Shown piece after piece: positions 1 to 5,909 of a DNA stretch of 6,020 bases. Source of the DNA: Planctomycetales bacterium (lineage in GTDB: Bacteria; Planctomycetota; Phycisphaerae; SM23-33); NCBI GenBank assembly GCA_030642005.1, contig DAOWOP010000163.1:1-6020 (forward strand). Direction: 5' to 3'. The notes under the pieces are model-generated. The model was not told the DNA's origin. It made no database searches and was given only the letters and a program-made list of their open reading frames with translations. A program made the position numbers and the translations under genes. The first letter of the stretch is position 1. Each line of letters opens with the position of its first letter.

Positions 1-831
1 ACCCATTACAGGAATCTTCAGTTTCAACGAATCGACGAAATAACGCCCGCCGTCGGACAGACGCAGCAGTCTGAAAATGAGGAACAGAGCAACCGGTACA
101 ACCAGTATTTTCGCCCAGCCATAACTCTTCGTGAACCAGTCGGACATGCCCATGAGCATCCGCGTAGCGGCGGGAAGTTCGCCGGCGCCGAAACGGTCGA
201 AGATGTCTTTGAACTTCGGGATGATGAATATCATGATGCCCATAACGATTGAGACCGCGGCGAAGAGAACCACGATAGGATAGATCATCGCGCCGGTTAT
301 CCTTCGTTTGAGTTTCTGTGACGCCTCCATGAAGTCGGTTAGGCGGCGCAGAACCACGTCGAGCACTCCACCGGCCTCTCCGGCGGCAACCATGTTGGTG
401 AAAAGTTTATCGAAGGCCTTGGGATGCCTGGCCATTGCTTCCGACAGCGTTGCCCCGCCCTCGACGTCTTCAGCCACCAACCGGATGGCTATGCGGAGCA
501 TTCCGGGCTTCTGCTGTTCTTCAAGGACCCTCAGGCTTCGCAGCAGCGGCAGCCCGGCGTCCTGAAGCGTGGAAAGTTGCCGGGCGAACTGAGTCAGCAG
601 TTTTTTGGAAACTCTGCCTACGGTCCGCTGTCGGGTTCGTCCTGCCGGTCCGGCCGCAGCACCGGCGCCGGCAGCGGCTGGGGACTTTCGACCGGAACGC
701 TCCTTGATCTTCGTGGGAAAGTGTCCCATCCCGCGGATCCTGGAGACCGCTTCTTCGCTGCTGCCGGCATCCACCTCGCCCTTGACGGCCTGGCCGACAC
801 TGTTCATCGCTTCGTACTGGTAAATCGGCAT
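1..831 (-). CDS. pilC: Type IV pilus inner-membrane platform protein PilC / GspF family, C-terminus cut by window edge
   Basis: My own reverse-strand translation gives 277 open codons from ATG at 831 to the left edge with no stop; it starts MPIYQYEAMN. PilC/GspF is the polytopic inner-membrane protein that couples the cytoplasmic ATPases to pilin assembly and disassembly. Residues about 78-205 form the first T2SSF domain, recognisable from the stretch around LLTQFARQLSTL (78-89), the GxPLLRSL-like segment at 93-100 and NMVAAGEAGGVLD (146-158). Hydrophobic membrane segments lie at about 182-204 and 240-256. KLKIPVMG at the very end is the usual beginning of the second T2SSF half. Full-length members have about 400 residues, so roughly a third is missing. 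Residues 46-70 are a low-complexity Ala/Gly/Pro/Arg linker between the N-terminal strand region and the first domain. The start is supported by AAGGGA 7 nt upstream, overlapping the stop codon of the preceding gene, which is 11 nt away. PilC and GspF cannot be told apart by sequence alone; the neighbouring pilT favours PilC. Confidence 0.95.
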   Translation of the reverse strand, partial: MPIYQYEAMNSVGQAVKGEVDAGSSEEAVSRIRGMGHFPTKIKERSGRKSPAAAGAGAAAGPAGRTRQRTVGRVSKKLLTQFARQLSTLQDAGLPLLRSLRVLEEQQKPGMLRIAIRLVAEDVEGGATLSEAMARHPKAFDKLFTNMVAAGEAGGVLDVVLRRLTDFMEASQKLKRRITGAMIYPIVVLFAAVSIVMGIMIFIIPKFKDIFDRFGAGELPAATRMLMGMSDWFTKSYGWAKILVVPVALFLIFRLLRLSDGGRYFVDSLKLKIPVMG

Positions 832-838
832 CGCTTCA

Positions 839-844
839 TCCCTT
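839..844 (-). promoter_or_regulatory. Ribosome binding site of pilC overlapping the stop of the upstream gene
   Basis: AAGGGA on the minus strand lies 7 nt before the pilC ATG (831). Its first two bases are part of the TAA stop of the upstream ATPase gene, which suggests termination-reinitiation coupling. It is a moderate match to the Shine-Dalgarno consensus and supports ATG 831 over the out-of-frame ATG at 839, which soon meets a stop. Confidence 0.6.
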
Positions 845-2603
845 ATTCCAGTTGCTCGTAGATTGTCTGGGAGACGACTTCCTCAATCGTGGTAGCGCCG
901 TCAAATATCGCCAGCAGCCCGCTTTCACGCAGCGTCCGCATTCCCCGGCGTCTGGCTGCCTCGCGGATCGCATTGGTGCTGGCCTGGTTGGTAATCAGCT
1001 CGCGAATCTTATCGTCCAGCAACATAATCTCTAAAATTGCCGTTCGTCCACTGTAACCAGTGCCCCGGCAGTAATCGCACCCGCTGCCGCGGAAGAAAGT
1101 CCTGCCGACCACGTTCTCAGGGCGAAGTTGCAGTTCCCAGAGCATCTCCTCGGTCGGGGTGAACTCCTCCTTGCACCTCGGGCAGACGCACCGCACTAGG
1201 CGCTGGCCCACAATGCCCTCCAGCGTCGCGGTAATCAAGTACGGCTCTATCCCCAAATCCAGAAGACGGGCAATAGCCGACGGAGCGTCGTTGGTGTGCA
1301 GCGTCGTGAAGACCATGTGCCCTGTCAGCGACGCCTGAACGCTGATCTCGCCGGTCTCCAGGTCGCGAATCTCGCCGACCAGGATGATGTCAGGGTCCTG
1401 GCGGAGAAAGTGCCTCAGGCATCGCGCGAAGGTCAGACCGATGGCGCTGTTGATCTGCACCTGAATCAGCCCGTCAATGTCGTATTCGACGGGGTCTTCG
1501 GTGGTGAGAATCTTGACCGCCACGTCGTTCAACTCGTTCAGCGCCGAGTACAGCGTTGTGGTCTTGCCGCAGCCGGTCGGGCCTGTAACTATGCAGATAC
1601 CGTTGGGGCGGTGAATCAACTGCCGGAAAACCCGCAGGTCGTCCTCGCGGAAGCCCACCTGTTCCAGGTCGAGGTTAACCTGGCTTCGGTCCAGCACACG
1701 CATCACGACGCTCTCGCCGAACATCGTCGGCAGGACGCTTATGCGTAAATCTATGGGCTGGCCGTTGACAACCAGTTCGATACGCCCGTCCTGAGGCAAG
1801 CGGCGTTCGGCAATGTCAAGATCGGCCATTACCTTGATTCGACTGGCGATTGCCATCGAAATCGACTTGGGCGGCGGGATCATCTCGTACAGCAGCCCGT
1901 CGATACGATAGCGAATCTTGAACTCGTCCTCGAAAGGCTCGAAGTGGATGTCGCTGGCGCGGTCGCGTATCGCCTGGAGCAGCACCATGTTCACCAGCCG
2001 GCGGATCGGATTGGAATCGGCCGCCTCCTTGATAGTCTCCAGGTCGATGCTCTCGCCACGATTTTCCAGAGCGGCCAGTTGCTTATCACCGGCAATTTCG
2101 TTAATCAACTCGCCGATGGACTCCGGCTCGACGTCGTAATACTTGTGCAAGGCCCGCTCCAGGGCCGAAGGGTCGGCGATCCTGGCGACAACATCAAAAC
2201 CCATCAGCGTCCGAAGGTCGTCGGTAGCGTGGAAATTATCCGCCGAACCCAACGCCACCACTAATCGTTTTTTCGCTTCGTCGTATTTCAGCGGGACCAC
2301 CTTATAGGTGTTCGCTATCTGGGCGGGAACCCGCTTAACTACGTCGTCGGGCACGTCAAGCCGCTCCAGGTCTACGAATTCCATACCCGCCTGGAACGCC
2401 AGGGCAAAGGTAAGGGTGCTCTCGTCGATATAACCCAGGTCGATCAGAATCTGGCCTATCGGGCCACCCTTTTCCTTCTGAATACTGAGCGCCTCGTGCA
2501 CCTGATCACGAGTGAGTTTGAGCATCTTCACCAGCACTCTGCCGACGGGCCGGCCTCGAAGCTCATCAACATTTACGGCCAGTTGTGTCATTTCCGTAGT
2601 CAT
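843..2603 (-). CDS. pilB: PilB/GspE-family assembly ATPase, second copy (PilB-2), next to pilC
   Basis: A 586-residue cytoplasmic hexameric ATPase of the GspE/PilB family, expected to drive pilin extrusion through PilC. Domains in order: an MshEN (T2SSE_N) domain at about 19-155, a linker, the PAS-like N2 domain with SDIHFEP (217-223) and the arginine-finger strand IRYRIDG (230-236), then the RecA-like motor. Motor motifs: Walker A GPTGCGKTTT (341-350), Asp box TTEDPVEY (367-374), Walker B IILVGEIRD with Glu411 (406-414) and His box TGHMVFTTLHTND (427-439). The family zinc site is two CxxC pairs, Cys474/477 and Cys509/512. Two 24-residue MshEN repeats (19-42 and 48-71, 5-residue spacer) keep the family layout, but the leading Arg of each is Pro. 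Walker A has Cys345 where Ser is usual. The start is supported by AGGAG 7 nt upstream. The gene begins 3 nt after pilT and ends 11 nt before pilC. Length is normal. PilB and GspE are not separable from sequence alone; context favours PilB. Confidence 0.95.
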   Translation of the reverse strand: MTTEMTQLAVNVDELRGRPVGRVLVKMLKLTRDQVHEALSIQKEKGGPIGQILIDLGYIDESTLTFALAFQAGMEFVDLERLDVPDDVVKRVPAQIANTYKVVPLKYDEAKKRLVVALGSADNFHATDDLRTLMGFDVVARIADPSALERALHKYYDVEPESIGELINEIAGDKQLAALENRGESIDLETIKEAADSNPIRRLVNMVLLQAIRDRASDIHFEPFEDEFKIRYRIDGLLYEMIPPPKSISMAIASRIKVMADLDIAERRLPQDGRIELVVNGQPIDLRISVLPTMFGESVVMRVLDRSQVNLDLEQVGFREDDLRVFRQLIHRPNGICIVTGPTGCGKTTTLYSALNELNDVAVKILTTEDPVEYDIDGLIQVQINSAIGLTFARCLRHFLRQDPDIILVGEIRDLETGEISVQASLTGHMVFTTLHTNDAPSAIARLLDLGIEPYLITATLEGIVGQRLVRCVCPRCKEEFTPTEEMLWELQLRPENVVGRTFFRGSGCDYCRGTGYSGRTAILEIMLLDDKIRELITNQASTNAIREAARRRGMRTLRESGLLAIFDGATTIEEVVSQTIYEQLE

Positions 2604-2606
2604 CGA

Positions 2607-3746
2607 CTAACTCCTGAAAACAGGCTCTACCTGCTCGCTGGGATTAACCGGCTCAGCGGGAGCGACAATTGCGCCTTTCCGGAATGCCTCAATCTTGTCG
2701 TGTAACTGACCCGGATACTGGGCCTGATCCACAGCGTCCTCATCGGAAATCTTGCCCTCGCTGACCAGGCCGAAAAGATGCTCATCCAGCAACTGCATAC
2801 CGAATTTCTTACCCGTCTGGATGGCGGAAGGAATACGGAAAACCTTGTTCTCGCGGATAAGGTTGGATATCGCGCCGGTAACGACCATGAATTCATAGGC
2901 CGCCACTCGCCCGCGAACATCGATCCGCGGTATCAGCGCCTGGCAAAGAACAGCAATCAGCGTTGAGGCCAACTGTATCCTGATCTGGTTCTGCTGGGCG
3001 ACCGGGAACTGCTCCGATATTCGCGTTATAGTTCCCTGGGCGCTGGTGGTATGCAGCGTGCCGAAGACCAGGTGCCCGGTTTCCGCCGCCCGCAGCGCCG
3101 ATTCCATCGTCTCCAGGTCGCGCAATTCGCCGACCAGGATTACGTCCGGGTCCTGACGCAGTACACGCCGCAGGGCCTCGGAGAAACTCGGCACGTCCAC
3201 GCCAACCTCACGTTGATTGATCATCGACTTGTGGTGCTGGTGGTAGTATTCGATCGGGTCTTCAATGGTAACGATATGCTTATCGTAATGCCGGTTGATG
3301 TGATCGATCATCGTCGCCATCGTAGTGGTCTTTCCGGAACCGGTAGGTCCGGTTACCAGAAAAATACCACGGGGTCGCCGGCAGAGACTTTTGACGATCC
3401 CAGGTAAGCCTATTTCCTCGAAGGTGAACAACTTGGAGGGAATAAGCCTCAGCGCCAGCGAGATATTGCCTCGCTGGTGAAAGACGCTGACGCGGAAGCG
3501 TCCGGCGTCCCCGAAGGCAAAGCCGAAATCCGTTCCACCCTCTTCCTGAATTTCCTGCTGGGCGCGTTCGGGTGTAATGGCCTTCATCAGCGCTACGGTA
3601 TCGGCCGGTTCGAGGACCTTCGTTTCCAGAGATCGCAGCCGGCCATGAAGCCGGAGGGTCGGCGGCCGGCCTACGTGCAGGTGCAGGTCGCTGGCGCCAC
3701 GTTTGATGCAGGTCTCCAACAGTCTGTCAATGTGTAAAGTCGCCAT
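2607..3746 (-). CDS. pilT: Type IV pilus retraction ATPase PilT
   Basis: A 379-residue PilT-family hexameric ATPase that powers pilus retraction by depolymerising pilin into the inner membrane through PilC. It lacks the long MshEN domain and zinc CxxC pairs of the flanking ATPases and starts directly with the short PilT N-domain (ASDLHLHVGRPPTLRLHG, 18-35). Motor motifs: Walker A GPTGSGKTTT (133-142), Asp box TIEDPIEY (160-167), Walker B VILVGELRD with Glu207 (202-210) and His box TGHLVFGTLHT (223-233). The PilT signature usually written AIRNLIRE is present as AISNLIRE (292-299), followed by SAIQTGKKFGMQLLDEHL (307-324). The protein is about 30 residues longer than common PilT; the extra is a polar, Pro/Glu-rich C-terminal tail (about 350-379). 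The start is supported by GAAGGA 6 nt upstream of ATG 3746. PilT is more likely than the accessory PilU because only one retraction ATPase is visible, but PilU is not excluded. Confidence 0.95.
   Translation of the reverse strand: MATLHIDRLLETCIKRGASDLHLHVGRPPTLRLHGRLRSLETKVLEPADTVALMKAITPERAQQEIQEEGGTDFGFAFGDAGRFRVSVFHQRGNISLALRLIPSKLFTFEEIGLPGIVKSLCRRPRGIFLVTGPTGSGKTTTMATMIDHINRHYDKHIVTIEDPIEYYHQHHKSMINQREVGVDVPSFSEALRRVLRQDPDVILVGELRDLETMESALRAAETGHLVFGTLHTTSAQGTITRISEQFPVAQQNQIRIQLASTLIAVLCQALIPRIDVRGRVAAYEFMVVTGAISNLIRENKVFRIPSAIQTGKKFGMQLLDEHLFGLVSEGKISDEDAVDQAQYPGQLHDKIEAFRKGAIVAPAEPVNPSEQVEPVFRS
2611..2615 (-). promoter_or_regulatory. Ribosome binding site of the second pilB, embedded in the pilT 3' end
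   Basis: A perfect AGGAG on the minus strand, 7 nt before ATG 2603, lies within the final sense codons (TTC AGG AGT) of pilT, just before its TAG. It fixes the start of the downstream ATPase at the first Met rather than at Met5 and implies that translation of the two genes is coupled. Confidence 0.8.
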
Positions 3747-3883
3747 GGGTTTTCCTTCTTTCTGACCTTTGGCATTGAATTATTCGTCTGCACGACCCGC
3801 GCCGGGCCGGCAAAAAGGTATCTTTTCGGGCGATTTCCGTTTTCCTTTGTAAATAAACGAGTTACAACCACCGGCAGGACAGG
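3747..3883 (-). other. 137-bp intergenic gap between the first pilB and pilT, with a 21-bp inverted repeat
   Basis: This is the only sizeable gap inside the operon. It has no U-tract terminator on the minus strand and no convincing -35/-10 pair, so read-through from the first ATPase gene is the simplest reading. It contains an inverted repeat at 3847-3867 (TTGTAA, 9-nt spacer, TTACAA), starting 17 nt after the upstream stop. It could be a weak hairpin or a dyad protein site. A GC-rich dyad GCCGG-G-CCGGC follows a T5 tract on the minus strand, the wrong order for an intrinsic terminator. The function is unknown. Confidence 0.5.
3753..3758 (-). promoter_or_regulatory. Ribosome binding site of pilT
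   Basis: GAAGGA on the minus strand ends 6 nt before ATG 3746. This is good Shine-Dalgarno spacing and supports the chosen pilT start. Unlike the downstream genes, pilT has its own free upstream region and need not depend on coupled translation. Confidence 0.7.
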
Positions 3884-5593
3884 TCAGTCCATCACCAGTT
3901 CCGAGACCTGGGTAATTCTGACCAGTTCTTCCGGTGTGGTTATGCCCCCGAAAATCTTCCTTCGTCCATCCTCCAACAGCGTTCTCATACCCGATGCCCT
4001 GGCCTCCCGCCGCATCTCACTGAGCGGGGCACGCTTTATCGCCAGTTCAGCCAGGGCGTGATTCATCTCCATCAGTTCAAAAATACCGAGTCTGCCCCTA
4101 TAGCCGCTACCCCCGCAGGCTGCGCAACCCGCGCCGCGATAAACAGTTGCGTTCTGCAATTCATCTTCACTGAAGCCCAGCACCCGCAGGAGTTTCATAT
4201 CCGGACTGGGGTCAACTTCCTTACATTCACCGCATATGACACGGATCAGACGCTGGGCCAGCACCGCCTGGATTGAACTGGCCGCCAGGAACGGCTTGAC
4301 CCCGATGTCAATAAGACGGGTCAGCGCGCTGGGCGCATCGTTCGTATGGAGTGTACTGAAAACCAAGTGTCCAGTAAGAGCGGCCTGAATTGCGACCTCA
4401 GCAACCTCTAAATCGCGAATTTCGCCCACCAGAATGATATTTGGGGCCTGTCGCAACATGGAACGGAGAATGGCCGCAAAGGTCAAGCCCGTTACCTCGT
4501 TGACCTGGCACTGATTAATCCCCGTGAAATTATACTCAATGGGGTCTTCAGCCGTGATAATCTTGCGGTCGGGACGGTTCAGTTCGTTCAGCGCCGCGTA
4601 CAGCGTGGTGGTTTTACCCGATCCGGTCGGGCCTGTAACGAGGAATATCCCATTGGGGCGCTTGATGATGCGATCAAATTTCTCATGGTCGTCATCCCCG
4701 AAGCCCAGCCCAGCGATACCTATACGTGCACTTTCGGGCCTGAGAATACGCAGCACGACGCTTTCGCCATGATAGCCCGGAATGAAACTGACACGGAAAT
4801 CGACTTCCGCACCGCCGACGGTCATCGTGATCCTGCCATCAGTGGGCAGGCGCTTTTCAGCCAGGTCCACACCCGACATAATCTTGATTCGGTTGATCAC
4901 AGAGCCTTGCATCCGCTTGGGAATATTGTCCCTTTCCCGGCAAACACCGTCGATCCGGTAACGCACGCGGATACGGTTGGACATCGGCTCAATGTGTATA
5001 TCGCTGGCCCGCAAATTGACCGCCTCGGTAATGAGCATGGAAACCAGGCGGATTACGGGGGCGCCCTCGGTGTCAACTTCCACCTTGGATTCCACATCCG
5101 AGTTCACATCCGATACGATGTCGCGTTCCAACTGGTGGACCGTTTCGTCGATACTCACGTCCGAGCCGACAAACCGCTCGATAAAGTCCCGAAGTCTGGT
5201 CCTGGAGGCCAGGGCGCATTCAATCTCGGCGTTCAGCCGAAACCGAAGCATGTCCAGCGTCTCCAGGTCAAGCGGGTCGGTAATGATGACCTTGAGCTGG
5301 TTGCCCTCCCGCGCTATCGGCAGGACCAGATGCCTGCGAATGATGTCGGGGGGGATTGCCTCCATCAGATCCGGTACGACAACCTGACGCTCGAGATCAA
5401 CGTACTCCAGGTCGAACTGCGTCGCCAGGGCCTTGGTAACATCTTCCTCATCGGCCAGACTCAGCGATACCAACGCCTCGCCGATCCGCAGACCTTCCTT
5501 ACGGGCATGTTGAAGCGCTTCATCCACACCGGCAGTCGTAATCACGCCCCATTCGACCAATATCTCGCCCAGTTGCTTCTTCTTTCTGGCCAT
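3884..5593 (-). CDS. pilB: PilB/GspE-family assembly ATPase, first copy (PilB-1), promoter-proximal
   Basis: A 569-residue cytoplasmic GspE/PilB-family hexameric ATPase and the first gene of the operon. From the N-terminus (counting ATG 5593 as residue 1): basic start MARKKK; MshEN domain with two 24-residue repeats at 7-30 and 36-59 separated by 5 residues; N2 domain with SDIHIEP (197-203) and RVRYRIDG (209-216); RecA-like motor with Walker A GPTGSGKTTT (321-330), Asp box TAEDPIEY (347-354), Walker B ILVGEIRD with Glu391 (387-394) and His box TGHLVFSTLHTNDA (407-420). The zinc pairs are Cys454/457 and Cys490/493. The second MshEN repeat keeps Arg36 and Gln59 of the c-di-GMP motif; the first has Gln7 and Ala30 instead. 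The segment before Walker B reads LRQAPNI rather than the usual LRQDPDI. Start: GGGAG lies 5 nt before ATG 5593; an in-frame GTG at 5605 would add four residues but has only a weak AGG upstream. The family is certain; assignment to extension, secretion or another filament is inferred from pilT and pilC in the same operon. Confidence 0.94.
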   Translation of the reverse strand: MARKKKQLGEILVEWGVITTAGVDEALQHARKEGLRIGEALVSLSLADEEDVTKALATQFDLEYVDLERQVVVPDLMEAIPPDIIRRHLVLPIAREGNQLKVIITDPLDLETLDMLRFRLNAEIECALASRTRLRDFIERFVGSDVSIDETVHQLERDIVSDVNSDVESKVEVDTEGAPVIRLVSMLITEAVNLRASDIHIEPMSNRIRVRYRIDGVCRERDNIPKRMQGSVINRIKIMSGVDLAEKRLPTDGRITMTVGGAEVDFRVSFIPGYHGESVVLRILRPESARIGIAGLGFGDDDHEKFDRIIKRPNGIFLVTGPTGSGKTTTLYAALNELNRPDRKIITAEDPIEYNFTGINQCQVNEVTGLTFAAILRSMLRQAPNIILVGEIRDLEVAEVAIQAALTGHLVFSTLHTNDAPSALTRLIDIGVKPFLAASSIQAVLAQRLIRVICGECKEVDPSPDMKLLRVLGFSEDELQNATVYRGAGCAACGGSGYRGRLGIFELMEMNHALAELAIKRAPLSEMRREARASGMRTLLEDGRRKIFGGITTPEELVRITQVSELVMD

Positions 5594-5595
5594 AA

Positions 5596-5603
5596 CCTCT
5601 CCC
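5596..5603 (-). promoter_or_regulatory. Ribosome binding site deciding the start of the first pilB
   Basis: GGGAGAGG on the minus strand sits just upstream of ATG 5593; GGGAG gives 5-nt spacing. It favours this ATG over the in-frame GTG at 5605, which would place this purine-rich tract inside the coding region. The frame upstream of the GTG is closed by a TAG at about 5624, so no longer N-terminus is possible. Confidence 0.6.
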
Positions 5604-5680
5604 ACGCGCGCCTGATCAAGCCTCTACCAAAAGCCTTCGATCGCTTCACGTACATAACCGGAGGCACGCCTTCGCTTCCG

Positions 5681-5699
5681 GCAGCCTGCATGAGGCTAC
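5681..5699 (-). other. Short leader hairpin
   Basis: On the minus strand GTAGCCT and AGGCTGC pair over 7 positions (one T-G wobble) around the 5-nt loop CATGC. It lies about 90 nt upstream of the start codon, in the downstream half of the leader. No U tract follows, so it is not an intrinsic terminator. Confidence 0.45.
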
Positions 5700-5707
5700 G
5701 CTAAGGC

Positions 5708-5741
5708 ATAAGTATATCCGACTTATCCTGAGGCGGGATAA
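5708..5741 (-). promoter_or_regulatory. Pair of mutually exclusive leader hairpins
   Basis: In minus-strand order, TTATCC (5741-5736), GGATAAGT (5728-5721) and ACTTAT (5713-5708) compete. The middle segment can pair with the first (TTATCC/GGATAA, 6 bp, 7-nt loop) or with the third (ATAAGT/ACTTAT, 6 bp, 7-nt loop), but not both. The equal arm and loop lengths make this a switch-like arrangement. Function is inference only; A/T-rich arms mean each hairpin is weak alone. Confidence 0.4.
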
Positions 5742-5749
5742 CGAATTAA

Positions 5750-5807
5750 TGAGGACATCTGCAACCTGTGGCAGGGCGGGACCCTTCCATGTGCAGAAAA
5801 AGCCTCA
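5750..5807 (-). promoter_or_regulatory. 58-nt imperfect stem-loop in the operon leader
   Basis: Four nested complementary blocks line up symmetrically: TGAGG/CCTCA, TCTGCA/TGCAGA, TGG/CCA and AGGG/CCCT, 18 pairs in all. They are separated by small internal loops and closed by a 5-nt loop (TCCCG on the transcript). It would begin about 18 nt after the inferred transcription start. The collinear nesting of four blocks is unlikely to be coincidence. It could stabilise the mRNA, bind a regulator or form part of a cis-acting RNA; I do not recognise a known family. Confidence 0.55.
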
Positions 5808-5832
5808 GTTCCAACGCAACATCACAACATCA

Positions 5833-5861
5833 ATTATAACCCCCCGCCCGCAAACCGTCAA
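5833..5861 (-). promoter_or_regulatory. Sigma-70-type promoter of the pil operon
   Basis: On the minus strand a TTGACG -35 box (5861-5856; one mismatch to TTGACA) is followed by a 17-nt spacer and a perfect TATAAT -10 box (5838-5833). Spacing is optimal. Predicted transcription starts at a G at 5828 or 5825, giving a leader of about 230 nt before the first ATPase gene. The G-rich spacer is unusual for a constitutive promoter but does not alter the boxes. No sigma-54 -24/-12 element of the kind found at many pilin promoters was seen. Confidence 0.8.
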
Positions 5862-5909
5862 CATCCCTTCTGCGGTAGCTCGTGTAAAGTATTGTGTGTA
5901 AGTTGACGG
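5855..5909. repeat. Spaced inverted repeat overlapping the -35 box
   Basis: CCGTCAAC (plus strand, 5855-5862) and its exact reverse complement GTTGACGG (5902-5909) are 8-bp arms with a 39-bp spacer. One arm contains the whole -35 hexamer of the operon promoter. The arm centres are 47 bp apart. The spacer also holds a direct repeat GTGTAA (5882-5887 and 5896-5901; 14-bp period). A pair of operator half-sites is one reading; chance is possible for arms this short. Confidence 0.35.

Larger units (their letters stand above)
5594..5825 (-). promoter_or_regulatory. Structured 5' leader of the pil operon, about 230 nt
   Basis: Region between the inferred transcription start (5825-5828) and the first ATPase ATG. 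Reading it on the minus strand I see a large imperfect stem-loop (5750-5807), two competing short hairpins (5708-5741), a 7-bp hairpin (5681-5699) and a looser CCGGA/TCCGG pairing (5658-5681). Only very short open frames with poor ribosome binding sites are present, so I do not call a leader peptide. There is no hairpin followed by a U tract, so a classical intrinsic attenuator is not visible. The sequence does not show the conserved GEMM (c-di-GMP-I) core, although a second-messenger riboswitch would make biological sense here. Confidence 0.5.

Noticed and set aside
424..861. 145-residue plus-strand frame and its neighbours near the left edge
   Set aside because: They lie antisense to pilC, whose minus-strand translation is an unmistakable GspF-family protein.
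1296..1748. 150-residue plus-strand open frame
   Set aside because: It is antisense to the motor domain of the second PilB; no recognisable protein and no promoter.
3802..3817. GC-rich dyad next to an A/T tract between pilB and pilT as a terminator
   Set aside because: On the transcribed minus strand the T run precedes the dyad, and the one-nucleotide spacer is too short for a hairpin loop.
3671..3871. 66-residue minus-strand frame starting with GTG in the pilB-pilT gap
   Set aside because: It overlaps the start of pilT in another frame, has no Shine-Dalgarno sequence and shows no family resemblance.
5540..5691. 49-codon frame from ATG 5691 in the leader running into the first PilB gene
   Set aside because: No ribosome binding site, and it overlaps the true N-terminus in another frame.
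4685..5704. 339-residue plus-strand open frame
   Set aside because: It is the antisense shadow of the first PilB gene, whose minus-strand product carries every expected ATPase motif. The plus-strand translation has none.
5594..5825. c-di-GMP (GEMM) riboswitch in the leader
   Set aside because: The context made it attractive, but I could not find the conserved GEMM core with its tetraloop and receptor segments.
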